Source: Pseudolysinimonas_A sp039912695 (GTDB lineage Bacteria > Actinomycetota > Actinomycetes > Actinomycetales > Microbacteriaceae). Taken from it: 64,000 bases of DNA. The stretch lies in the NCBI RefSeq assembly GCF_039912695.1, contig NZ_JBDSPJ010000014.1, positions 1 to 64,000 of the forward strand. Reading direction: 5' to 3'. Position numbers and translations under genes: made by a program. Within the stretch, counting starts at the first letter, position 1, and every line of letters starts with the position of its first letter. Below the pieces are notes generated by a model that was not told the origin of the DNA, did no database searches, and saw nothing but the letters and a program-made list of their open reading frames with translations. This document shows, piece by piece, positions 56,344 to 63,794 of the stretch.

Positions 56344-58398
56344 ATGACGGATCTCGTGGACCTCACCACCGCTGCTGACAAGAGCGACGGCGCGCGCATT
56401 GACGTGACCGCGCTCGGGCAGACCCTGATGGGTCGCTGGGCGGATGTGCGTCGTCGGTCCCGCGAACTCGCCGGCCGTGAGGAGTTTCAGCGCATCCCCG
56501 GCCAGCCGATGGATGAGCACCGCACTCGCGTTTTCGGGCAGTTGAAGCGCCTCGTCGAGGAGCGCAGCGTGCACCGGGCGTTCCCGGTGAAGTTCGGGGG
56601 CCTTGACGACCACGGCGGTAACCTCGCGCAGTTCGAAGAACTCGTCATCGCCGACCCGTCTCTGCAGATCAAGTCGGGTGTGCAGTGGGGTCTCTTTGCT
56701 GCCGCAATCATGCACCTGGGCACCGACCGGCACCACGATCAGTTCCTGCCCGGCGCGATGAGTCTCGCTGTTCCGGGTGCGTTCGCGATGACCGAAACCG
56801 GCCACGGGTCGGATGTCTCGAGCATCGGTACGACGGCGACCTACGACGCAGGCACCGATGAGTTCGTCATCGACACCCCATTTCGTGCCGCCTGGAAGGA
56901 CTACCTCGGCAACGCCGCCCTCGACGGTCAAGCCGCCGTGGTCTTCGCCCAGTTGATCGTCGGCGGGATCAACCACGGCGTGCACGCGCTCTACGTGCCG
57001 ATCCGCGACGGTCGGGACTTCCTGCCCGGAATCGGCGGCGACGACGACGGACTCAAGGGCGGCCTCAACGGTATCGATAACGGTCGGCTGCACTTCAGTG
57101 GTGTGCGCGTGCCGCGTACCAACCTGCTGAACAAGTACGGCGACGTCGACGAGAACGGGGTCTACAGCTCGCCCATCGCCTCGTCGGGCCGTCGCTTCTT
57201 CACGATGATCGGCACCCTCGTTCAGGGTCGGGTTTCGCTCGACGGCGCGGCAGTCGTGGCGAGCAAGGTCGGCCTCACGATCGCGATCAAGTACGCGACC
57301 GAGCGCCGACAGTTCTCTGACACCCGCGGCGGCGACGAGATCGTGCTGCTCGACTACCAGCGTCACCAGCGCCGACTGATCACCCGGCTCGCGACGACGT
57401 ACGCGATGTCGTTCGCGCACGAGCGTCTGCTCGAACAGTTTCATGCGGTGTTCAGCGGGCAGAAGGCAACGGATGCCGACCGCCAAGATCTGGAAACGCT
57501 TGCCGCTTCCTTGAAGCCGTTCTCGAGCTGGTCGGCTCTCGACATCCTGCAGGAGTGCCGCGAAGCGTGTGGCGGTGCCGGGTTCCTGGCCGAGAACCGG
57601 TTCACCCAACTGCGCAGCGACCTCGACATCTACGCGACCTTCGAGGGCGATAACAACGTGCTGCTGCAGCTCGTCGCCAAGCGTCTGCTCGCCGACTACG
57701 CGAAAGGCTTCAAGAACGCGGATGCTGCCGCGATCGCTGGCCTCGTCGCGATGCAGGTCGGTGAGGTGGCTCTCAACCGCTCCGGCATCCGTTCGCTCGC
57801 GCAGAGCATTGTCGATTTCGGCTCCCGCGCGCGTTCGATCGGCTACGTGCGGGGCGCAGCGGCGCAGCGTCAACTGCTCACCGATCGGGTGCACACCATG
57901 GTCGCCTCGATCGCGGGCCGCCTGAAGGGCGTCGGCTCGCTCTCGCCAGAGGATGCGGCGGCGCTGTTCAACTCGAACCAGAACGAACTCATCGAGGCTG
58001 CCTACGCGCACGCCGAGCTTCTGCAGTGGGAGGCCTTCACTGACGGTCTCGGGCAGGCCACCGACTCGGGCACCAAGACCGTTCTCACCTGGCTCCGCGA
58101 TTTGTTCGGCTTTTCGCTGATCGAGAAGCACCTCGCCTGGTATCTCATCAACGGTCGTCTGTCGACCGCGCGAGCGACCGCGATCACCGACTACATCGAC
58201 GACCGACTGCTCCCCCGCTTGCGGGCACACGCTGTCGACCTGGTCGACGCGTTCGAGCTCGCGCCCGAGCACCTTCGGGCGCCCATTGCGACCGGTGCCG
58301 AGAAGGAACGTCAGGACGAGGCGCGCGCGTACTACGCAGCCAAGCGCGCTGCCGGCGAACTTCCCGGCGACGAGAGTGCTCCCAAGCCGACCAAGTAG
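56344..58398 (+). CDS. Acyl-CoA dehydrogenase/oxidase-type flavoenzyme
   Basis: A 684-residue, long-form acyl-CoA dehydrogenase resembling acyl-CoA oxidases, with an extra C-terminal region beyond the usual ~390-residue core. The FAD motif is FAMTETGHGSDVSSI; FHAVFSGQKATDADRQDLE and FSSWSALDILQECREACGGAGFLAENRFTQL (outline) include the conserved CxGGxGF-type sequence; the catalytic Glu is probably in TFEGDNNVLLQ. It likely introduces the double bond in beta-oxidation of fatty acyl-CoA. No other beta-oxidation gene is adjacent. Confidence 0.92.
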   Translation: MTDLVDLTTAADKSDGARIDVTALGQTLMGRWADVRRRSRELAGREEFQRIPGQPMDEHRTRVFGQLKRLVEERSVHRAFPVKFGGLDDHGGNLAQFEELVIADPSLQIKSGVQWGLFAAAIMHLGTDRHHDQFLPGAMSLAVPGAFAMTETGHGSDVSSIGTTATYDAGTDEFVIDTPFRAAWKDYLGNAALDGQAAVVFAQLIVGGINHGVHALYVPIRDGRDFLPGIGGDDDGLKGGLNGIDNGRLHFSGVRVPRTNLLNKYGDVDENGVYSSPIASSGRRFFTMIGTLVQGRVSLDGAAVVASKVGLTIAIKYATERRQFSDTRGGDEIVLLDYQRHQRRLITRLATTYAMSFAHERLLEQFHAVFSGQKATDADRQDLETLAASLKPFSSWSALDILQECREACGGAGFLAENRFTQLRSDLDIYATFEGDNNVLLQLVAKRLLADYAKGFKNADAAAIAGLVAMQVGEVALNRSGIRSLAQSIVDFGSRARSIGYVRGAAAQRQLLTDRVHTMVASIAGRLKGVGSLSPEDAAALFNSNQNELIEAAYAHAELLQWEAFTDGLGQATDSGTKTVLTWLRDLFGFSLIEKHLAWYLINGRLSTARATAITDYIDDRLLPRLRAHAVDLVDAFELAPEHLRAPIATGAEKERQDEARAYYAAKRAAGELPGDESAPKPTK

Positions 58399-58442
58399 TT
58401 CAGGGCCGACGAAGTAGTTCAGGGCCGACCAAGTAGGTCAGG
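58386..58442. repeat. Three 19-bp tandem repeats at a stop codon
   Basis: GCCGACSAAGTAGKTCAGG occurs three times in direct tandem with one substitution in copies 2 and 3. Copy 1 holds the TAG stop of the acyl-CoA dehydrogenase; copy 3 holds the stop of the opposite-strand pseudogene. Confidence 0.95.
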
Positions 58443-58646
58443 CCGCAGGAAGGGCGGCGACGATCGCTGCCGCAGTTTCGGTCGGCTTCGTGAACATCGG
58501 CCAGTGCCCGGTGGGTAAGTCAACGATCTCGTAGTGCTTCACCTTGCGCAGCTCGGCGGTGTACCCGTGGCCCTTCTCGACGAGGGCACGACGTCATCCC
58601 ATGCGGTCGCGTCGAGCCAGAAGCCGGGGATCAGCAGAACGTTCAT
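58438..58646 (-). pseudogene. Alpha/beta-hydrolase remnant (internally deleted)
   Basis: The first ~21 codons encode MNVLLIPGFWLDATAWDDVVP, the start of an alpha/beta hydrolase. After about 65 bases the frame is lost, and a second frame encodes the end of the same kind of protein: KGHGYTAELRKVKHYEIVD, then LPTGHWPMFTKPTETAAAI and a stop. About 450-600 bases of the middle, including the nucleophile elbow, are missing. The catalytic-His segment (TGHWPMF) survives. A TAGGCT box 6 nt before the ATG is still intact, so the decay is recent. Confidence 0.8.
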
Positions 58647-58652
58647 ACCGGC

Positions 58653-58658
58653 AGCCTA
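58653..58658 (-). promoter_or_regulatory. -10 box retained by the hydrolase pseudogene (TAGGCT)
   Basis: TAGGCT lies 6 nt before the pseudogene ATG, in the same leaderless arrangement as functional genes nearby. Confidence 0.45.
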
Positions 58659-58685
58659 GGAATGACCGCCGATATCGGGAGGTAC

Positions 58686-58835
58686 TCAGTTCTTCTTGGT
58701 GGCCTTCGTGATCGCGTCCTGGGAGGCATCCCGAGCGCCCGATGCCTTCTTGTCGTTCTTCGCGACGCGCTTCTCTTTCAGCGTCTTCGCAGCCGCGGTC
58801 TTGGGGCTGTTCTTACGTGCGGATTTCTCGGCCAT
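58686..58835 (-). CDS. Small lysine/alanine-rich basic protein
   Basis: A 49-residue protein starting MAEKSARKNSPKTAAAK and ending AITKATKKN, with 13 lysines and no hydrophobic stretch; predicted helical and nucleic-acid-binding in character. Codon use is that of a real gene. GAAGAG lies upstream of the ATG. I recognise no named family, though similar short Lys-rich proteins are common in related actinobacteria. Confidence 0.7.
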   Translation of the reverse strand: MAEKSARKNSPKTAAAKTLKEKRVAKNDKKASGARDASQDAITKATKKN

Positions 58836-58910
58836 GGAGTCTCTTCTCGTTCTTGAGAGCCGCGGTGACCCTGTTGCCCGAAGGTTACGCCCTGCCGCCG
58901 TGGGGCGGGG

Positions 58911-58916
58911 GATACT
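58911..58916 (+). promoter_or_regulatory. -10-like box of the ion-channel-like gene (GATACT)
   Basis: GATACT lies 6 nt before the ATG; the first base deviates from TANNNT. Confidence 0.35.
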
Positions 58917-58922
58917 CGCTCC

Positions 58923-59582
58923 ATGGCCGCATCTTCATCGCACCCGCATCCGGAGCACCGTTGGCCGGTCACGGTGGCGATCCTGCTGGCGCTGGGGGTC
59001 TACGTCTTCCTTCCCCCACCGCTGCCCTTCCTCCCCTCCTGGGCGATCCCGGTCGCCGCGCTGATTGCCGTCATCCCGCTCGTTGCGCTCAACCCCCGTC
59101 GGCTCGGCAGAGAGACGGTCTGGTCGCGTGCGCTCGGCGTTGCGATCGCGGTCGGGCTGGTCATCGTGAACCAGGTGTACATCGTCGAGATTCTCAACCA
59201 ACTGCTCAACGGTCAGGGCATCGGCGTCAACATCATCTACACGGCGGCGGGCGTCTGGGTGACGAACGTGATCGCGTTCGGGGTGCTCTTCTGGGAGGTC
59301 GACCGGGGTGGGCCCTACGCGCGGCGCTTCGAGGGCGTGCGGGATGACGCTCCGATGGACTTCCGGTTTCCGCAAGAAGACGGCTCGCCCGGTCTTGACC
59401 CGAACTGGCGGCCGGAGTTCTTCGACTACCTGTACTTCTCGCTCACCTCGATGATGGCGTTCAGTCCGACGGATGTCATGCCGCTCACCCGCAAGGCGAA
59501 AGCCCTGATGGCGTACGAGGCGCTGTCCGGGTTCGTGCTACTCGCGCTTGTGATCGCGCGCGCGGTCAACATCATCAGTTAG
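58923..59582 (+). CDS. Ion-channel-like integral membrane protein
   Basis: A 219-residue protein with about five transmembrane segments. The C-terminal part, YLYFSLTSMMAFSPTDVMPLTRKAKALMAYE, listed here in outline, resembles the pore region of two-helix K+ channels (YFSLTS...DVMPLT where channels have TxGYGD-type filters) followed by a last helix. The selectivity filter is not canonical, so conduction is uncertain. It converges on apbE with an 8-bp overlap of stop regions. Confidence 0.78.
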   Translation: MAASSSHPHPEHRWPVTVAILLALGVYVFLPPPLPFLPSWAIPVAALIAVIPLVALNPRRLGRETVWSRALGVAIAVGLVIVNQVYIVEILNQLLNGQGIGVNIIYTAAGVWVTNVIAFGVLFWEVDRGGPYARRFEGVRDDAPMDFRFPQEDGSPGLDPNWRPEFFDYLYFSLTSMMAFSPTDVMPLTRKAKALMAYEALSGFVLLALVIARAVNIIS

Positions 59583-60312
59583 CAGCGCGAAAGCCTGGAG
59601 TCGCGAGGAGTGCGCCCGCGCGGTCGACGGTCAGCACGTCGACATCCCATCGGTCGCTGATGTCGTCGAGGGTGGTGCGTCCGCCGGCAATGATTGCCGT
59701 CGCAAGAACATCGGCAGTCAGGATGTCGTCGGCCACAACGGTTGCTTGCACGAAGTCGGCGATGCCGTCGCGGGACCAGATGTGGTCGCCGCGCTCGGCT
59801 GATCCCGAGGTCGCAACCGCGCGCCGCGAACCGCGCAGCTGAACTGTCGTCAGCAGAGCCGTGCGGTCATCCGGGTCGATGATCCCGATCAGTTCGGGCT
59901 CGTCGACGCCTGCTGGGAGAGCTCGGGATGCCGTGAGCACGTCACCGCCGACGGCGAGCGTCCAGTTTGTGACCCCCGCCCGATCCAGCACGGTGCCGGC
60001 ATCCGCGATTGCGAGGGCTTTGACGACGCCGTTCAGGTCGATGACGCCGTCGGGGCGGTTCGGGGTGAACGCGCCTCCCGTGAGCCGGCGCCACTCGACG
60101 GCGGTCGCGTACGCGTCCCGGAGGGTCGTGCTGGCGTCGTCGAGCCGCAGTTCGCCGGAAGCGACTCTGCTGAGCTCGGAGTCGTTGCGGTAGAGGCTGA
60201 AACGTTCGTCGTAGGCGGTGAACACGGCCTCGACATCCCGCACCGGGATCGGGGCGTCATCGAGCGCGCCGAGGGATGCCACCGTACCCATGGTCGAAAA
60301 GGTATGGCGCAC
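59575..60312 (-). CDS. apbE: ApbE, FAD:protein FMN transferase
   Basis: A 245-residue ApbE-type flavin transferase that uses FAD and Mg2+ to attach FMN to a threonine of a target protein. Visible: TFSTMGTVASL at the start, SLYRNDSELSRV, DLNGVVKALAIADAG, WTLAVGGDVL and VATSGSAERGDHIWS. The signal peptide is absent, so the modification occurs inside. It is the last gene of the flavin electron-transfer operon, directly after its likely substrate, the FMN-binding protein. Confidence 0.93.
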   Translation of the reverse strand: MRHTFSTMGTVASLGALDDAPIPVRDVEAVFTAYDERFSLYRNDSELSRVASGELRLDDASTTLRDAYATAVEWRRLTGGAFTPNRPDGVIDLNGVVKALAIADAGTVLDRAGVTNWTLAVGGDVLTASRALPAGVDEPELIGIIDPDDRTALLTTVQLRGSRRAVATSGSAERGDHIWSRDGIADFVQATVVADDILTADVLATAIIAGGRTTLDDISDRWDVDVLTVDRAGALLATPGFRAAN

Positions 60313-60321
60313 GCGGGCCTG

Positions 60322-60867
60322 TCAGAAGCCGGCTTGATCGAGCGCAGACTGCACCGAACGGAGGTAACCGTCTGACGTGTAGGTCGCACCGCTCACGTAC
60401 GACACTCGTGTCGACTGTGCCGAAAGCACCTCTTGGCGCAGCATCGGGGCCGCTCGGTTGCTGATCTGCCTCGAACGACCATCGGCGTTGGTGAGTTGAA
60501 GGGCGGTCACCTCGGTGATCGAGTTTCCCGAGATCGTCACCGAGACCTGCACCGGACCGAACGGAGTGTTGGCGGTCGCACCCGTGTAGGTGCCGTCCTT
60601 CGACGCAGGCGTCGACGGGGCGGAAGACGGGCTTGCGGCCGGAGCGCCAGACGGGGTTGTTGACGGAGCGGCGGACGGCGTGGCGGCACCAGGACCTGGG
60701 ACGCTGCCCGTCGACGATCCGGCGGTATTCGTGCTGCCGGAGGTCGAGCCGTTCCCCGACGCGAGTGCGGTCGGAGGCGAGGTCACCCCGGCTGCCCCGA
60801 CCTGCCATCCAATGATCAGGATTCCGAGCGAGGCGACGACCCCGCCAACTGCTGCGCGCGCCCTCAC
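60322..60867 (-). CDS. FMN-binding domain protein (ApbE substrate), membrane-anchored
   Basis: A 181-residue protein: one N-terminal helix (about residues 8-30), a Gly/Ser/Thr/Pro linker of ~70 residues and one FMN-binding domain. DGTYTGATANTPFGPVQVSVTI starts the domain (in outline) and VSYVSGATYTSDGYL carries the (S/D)GAT-type flavinylation site, whose Thr would be modified by ApbE. It probably carries electrons outside the membrane. The GTG start overlaps the stop of the ferric-reductase-like gene; the longer open frame upstream is a shadow. Confidence 0.88.
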   Translation of the reverse strand: MRARAAVGGVVASLGILIIGWQVGAAGVTSPPTALASGNGSTSGSTNTAGSSTGSVPGPGAATPSAAPSTTPSGAPAASPSSAPSTPASKDGTYTGATANTPFGPVQVSVTISGNSITEVTALQLTNADGRSRQISNRAAPMLRQEVLSAQSTRVSYVSGATYTSDGYLRSVQSALDQAGF

Positions 60868-62285
60868 CAGTCGAACCTTTCTGCGTGAATACGGTGCTCG
60901 GCAACACCGAGGCTTCGGGCTTCCGCGACGACCGACTCGAGCCACGCGGTTGGACCGCAGACGTAGAGGTCGGATTCGAGCAGACCGGGAAAGACGCTCG
61001 CCAGGGTCACCCCACGTGCCGCGTCGGCCTGGCTTGCCCACGCGTGGCCTCGACGCGACCGGTGCCCAATCATCGTGTAGAACTGAGCGCCCTTGGCCGC
61101 GGCAATCTCGCGGATCTCGTCCCAGTGATAGGTCTCGGTGTCGTCACCTGCCCGAAGCAGCACCGTGGCTTCGCCCGGCGCGAGGGGAGCGTCTTCGAGC
61201 AGCGCCCGGATCGGGGTCACTCCGATGCCTGCGGCAATCACAGCCAGTCGCCGAGAGGTGCGGGCCGCGTTCGAGAACAGGCCGTAAGGTCCCTCGATCC
61301 AGACTCGGGTTCCCACCGGGACCGACTGGAGCTTTGCCGACCCCTTCCCCAACTCGCGCACCGTGATGCGGGCGGTCGTTGAGGTCGGCACCGCGCTGAG
61401 CGAGATGGGATGAGAGTGCCACCAGGTGCGCGGAGTCCAGAAGCGCCAGATCAAGAACTGCCCGCCCGACCCGCCGAGAGCTCGCAGATCGCGACCGTGC
61501 AACTCGATGGAGGCCACCCCCGGTGCGATCTGGGTCACCCGCGAAACCCGGATGCCGTGGCGCAGGCTGGCGAACAGAGGGCGCGCGAAACGGAACCACC
61601 CGATCGCACCGAACGCGATCACGTAGAGGGCGACCCAGTAGACCCGTTGCATCGAACCCGCGGCGAGAACACCGCCGAGGCTGAGCTGGTGGGGAATCGC
61701 AACGGCGACGGCGACGTAGCTGAGCAGGTGCACGAGGTGCCAGCCCTCGTAGCTGAACTTGCGCCGCACGGCGACCAGCGAGGTCACCACCACGATAATC
61801 AGCAGACCCGTTCCGATGAACGCGAGCGGCATGTCGGGAAGCGCGAGCATCGAACCGATCTCGGCGATCGGATTGATTCCCTCACTCATCCCGTAGCCGA
61901 TGAGCAGCAGCACCGCGTGGGCCAGGATCAGGTAGAGCGCGGGCTTTCCGATTCGCCGATGCAGGGCGATCGCCCGGTCATGCCCGATCGTGCGATCGAG
62001 CAACGGAACGCGCGCGGCGAGCACGAGCATCACGAGGATGAAGTCCGAGCCGACCAGGCCGGTGATGATTCCGAGGCTGGTGACCCCAACCGCGGGGGTC
62101 CCCCACAGCGCGGTGCCTCCGGTGGTCAGGAACAGCGCGATCGCGAGAGCGCCCGATGCCCAGAGCAGGGTGACCAGCAGATCCGACACTCGGGCCCGGT
62201 GCGCGTAGCGGGTCGCACGCAGGGCAACAGCCGCCTGATCCGGGTGCTGAGCACTCCGGCGCGAAGCGAGCTGGGGGGCGGTCAT
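60864..62285 (-). CDS. Ferric-reductase-like membrane flavoprotein (ferredoxin reductase family)
   Basis: A 473-residue protein joining a six-helix ferric-reductase-type heme domain (about residues 40-235; His pairs in RRIGKPALYLILAHAVL and GWHLVHLLSYVAVAVAIPHQL) to an FAD/NAD(P)H reductase domain. Flavin binding uses HSHPISLSAVP; nucleotide binding uses AAGIGVTPIRALL and DLYVCGPTAW. It takes electrons from cytoplasmic NAD(P)H across the membrane, presumably to the flavinylated partner encoded next. It heads the operon. Confidence 0.92.
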   Translation of the reverse strand: MTAPQLASRRSAQHPDQAAVALRATRYAHRARVSDLLVTLLWASGALAIALFLTTGGTALWGTPAVGVTSLGIITGLVGSDFILVMLVLAARVPLLDRTIGHDRAIALHRRIGKPALYLILAHAVLLLIGYGMSEGINPIAEIGSMLALPDMPLAFIGTGLLIIVVVTSLVAVRRKFSYEGWHLVHLLSYVAVAVAIPHQLSLGGVLAAGSMQRVYWVALYVIAFGAIGWFRFARPLFASLRHGIRVSRVTQIAPGVASIELHGRDLRALGGSGGQFLIWRFWTPRTWWHSHPISLSAVPTSTTARITVRELGKGSAKLQSVPVGTRVWIEGPYGLFSNAARTSRRLAVIAAGIGVTPIRALLEDAPLAPGEATVLLRAGDDTETYHWDEIREIAAAKGAQFYTMIGHRSRRGHAWASQADAARGVTLASVFPGLLESDLYVCGPTAWLESVVAEARSLGVAEHRIHAERFDW

Positions 62286-62372
62286 GGGCTCACAGTGCCG
62301 ACGCCACCTGTACGCCAGCTATGAAATGTCGAGGAACGCGGCGTGTGAACATCCAAGGTTTGTCAAAGGCTC

Positions 62373-63098
62373 TTAGACCAGCCCGCTCGCTCCGAGCAGC
62401 GTGCCGATCAGGTAGGTCGCCGCCAGCGCTAAGGCCCCCCCGATCACGACCCGCAGCGTGGCCCGAAGCTTGGGGCTGCCCCCGATCCAGGCGCTCGTCG
62501 CGCCGGTGGCCCCGAGGGCGACGATGACGGCGACGAAAGTCACCGGCACCCGGATTTCGGGGGGCGGCAGCAGGATCGCCAGCATCGGCAGAATGGCGCC
62601 GATCGTGAACGCAAGGGCCGACGCGGCGGCCGCCTGCCAGGGGCTCGCGACATCCTCTTGGCGGATGCCGAGTTCGGCTTCGAGGTGGGCCGCGAGCGCG
62701 TCATGGGCGGTCAGCTCGAGCGCGACGCGCTCGGCGGTCTCCTCGCTCAACCCCTTGCCTCGGTACAGGGCGGTGAGTTCGGCGAGTTCCTCCTCGGGCA
62801 TCTCAGCGAGTTCCCGCGTCTCTTTCGCGATGAGAGCGTGCTGACTGTCGCGCTGACTGCTGACCGAGACATACTCGCCCAGCGCCATCGAGATCGCACC
62901 GCCGACCAGTCCGGCCGCACCCGCGGTGAGGATCGGCGCGAGCATCGGGGTTGCGCCCGCGACTCCCACGACGATGGCCGCGACCGACACGATCCCGTCG
63001 TTGGCGCCGAGCACGCCGGCACGCAACCAGTTGAGTCGGCTGGCGATCCCCGGTCCGTGCGGCTCGAGAGGATGCAACCCGGGGATGTCGGCGCTCAT
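62373..63098 (-). CDS. VIT1/CCC1-family Fe2+/Mn2+ transporter
   Basis: A 241-residue CCC1-type transporter with five helices. RLNWLRAGVLGANDGIVSVAAIVVGVAGA is the diagnostic N-terminal segment (in outline), GAISMALGEYVSVSSQRD follows, and the cytoplasmic Glu-rich metal-binding domain ELAEMPEEELAELTALYRGKG lies between helices 2 and 3. It exports or sequesters iron or manganese. Its position beside the ferric-reductase-like operon is suggestive but not proof of a joint role. Confidence 0.93.
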   Translation of the reverse strand: MSADIPGLHPLEPHGPGIASRLNWLRAGVLGANDGIVSVAAIVVGVAGATPMLAPILTAGAAGLVGGAISMALGEYVSVSSQRDSQHALIAKETRELAEMPEEELAELTALYRGKGLSEETAERVALELTAHDALAAHLEAELGIRQEDVASPWQAAAASALAFTIGAILPMLAILLPPPEIRVPVTFVAVIVALGATGATSAWIGGSPKLRATLRVVIGGALALAATYLIGTLLGASGLV

Positions 63099-63171
63099 CT
63101 TGCTATGACAGCACGACCGTCAGTCCGGCGCCAGCAAGGTCAGGCTGTGCTGACTGACGGATTCCCAACGA

Positions 63172-63200
63172 CGAAACCCCCGGGAATCCCAGGGGTTTCG
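63172..63200 (-). terminator. Terminator downstream of the tRNA cluster
   Basis: CGAAACCCC and GGGGTTTCG form a 9-bp perfect stem just after tRNA-Phe in the direction of transcription. It sits before the VIT1 gene and probably ends the tRNA transcript. Confidence 0.8.
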
Positions 63201-63205
63201 GTGGG

Positions 63206-63278
63206 TGGCTCCGACCGGCGTCGATCCGGTGACCTTCCGATTTTCAGTCGGACGCTCTACCAACTGAGCTACAGAGCC
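63206..63278 (-). tRNA. tRNA-Phe (GAA)
   Basis: A 73-nt cloverleaf without encoded CCA. The acceptor stem pairs GGCTCTG with CGGAGCC, the D-arm is GCTCAGTTGGTAGAGC, the anticodon loop CTGAAAA contains GAA and the T-arm has GATCGAC. Confidence 0.95.
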
Positions 63279-63318
63279 TCGGGGGCCGACTCGTGATGAG
63301 ACGGTCCCCGATGTGGAA

Positions 63319-63344
63319 GAAGCCTTTCCTTGCGGAAAGGCTTC
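63319..63344 (-). terminator. Hairpin between tRNA-Asp and tRNA-Phe
   Basis: GAAGCCTTTCC-TTGC-GGAAAGGCTTC is an 11-bp perfect stem inside the tRNA cluster. It could be a leaky terminator or an RNase processing signal separating the tRNAs. Confidence 0.55.
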
Positions 63345-63351
63345 CACTCCG

Positions 63352-63425
63352 CGACCCTGACGGGACTTGAACCCGCGACCTCCGCCGTGACAGGGCGGCA
63401 CGCTAACCAGCTGCGCTACAGGGCC
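63352..63425 (-). tRNA. tRNA-Asp (GTC)
   Basis: A 74-nt cloverleaf. The acceptor GGCCCTG pairs with CAGGGTC (one G-U), the D-arm is GCGCAGCTGGTTAGCGT, the anticodon is GTC in CTGTCAC and the T-loop is GGTTCAAGTCC. CCA is not encoded. Confidence 0.95.
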
Positions 63426-63478
63426 ATGCATTTTAAGTTGTCGTGGTGCAGTGAAACGGTACTGCTTTGTCGATCTGG

Positions 63479-63551
63479 TGACCCCAACGGGATTCGAACC
63501 CGTGCTGCCGCCGTGAAAGGGCGGTGTCCTAGGCCACTAAACGATGGGGCC
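63479..63551 (-). tRNA. tRNA-Glu (TTC)
   Basis: A 73-nt cloverleaf and first gene of the cluster. The acceptor GGCCCCA pairs with TGGGGTC, the D-arm is GTTTAGTGGCCTAGGAC, the anticodon is TTC in CTTTCAC and the T-loop GGTTCGAATCC. CCA is not encoded. Confidence 0.95.
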
Positions 63552-63794
63552 CCTGGACGATCAAGTACAGCGCGAATCGCACAGCAACCGAGGGTCAAGC
63601 ATACGGTCTTCAGCCCGTCGAACGCCAATCCCGTCTGCCGTAGCTACGGGATGGTCGGCCGCGTGACACTCGCCGGATGAGCCGGGGTATCAGCTCCCGC
63701 GGGATTACGTTCAAGTGGCTGTTGAAACTTTTCTAACGGATGTTGTAGCTGGCACGACGGATTAATCCCGCCGGCTGGGGAAGATGGGGAAGCC
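63552..63794. other. 243-nt intergenic region between tRNA-Glu and a secreted-protein gene
   Basis: No gene is seen. On the minus strand a TTGACC near 63593 may belong to the tRNA promoter. The plus strand should hold the promoter of the following gene; no confident boxes were found. Confidence 0.4.

Noticed and set aside
56254..58272. 672-codon open frame on the minus strand
   Set aside because: It mirrors the acyl-CoA dehydrogenase gene, which carries all family motifs; the antisense protein has no recognisable domain.
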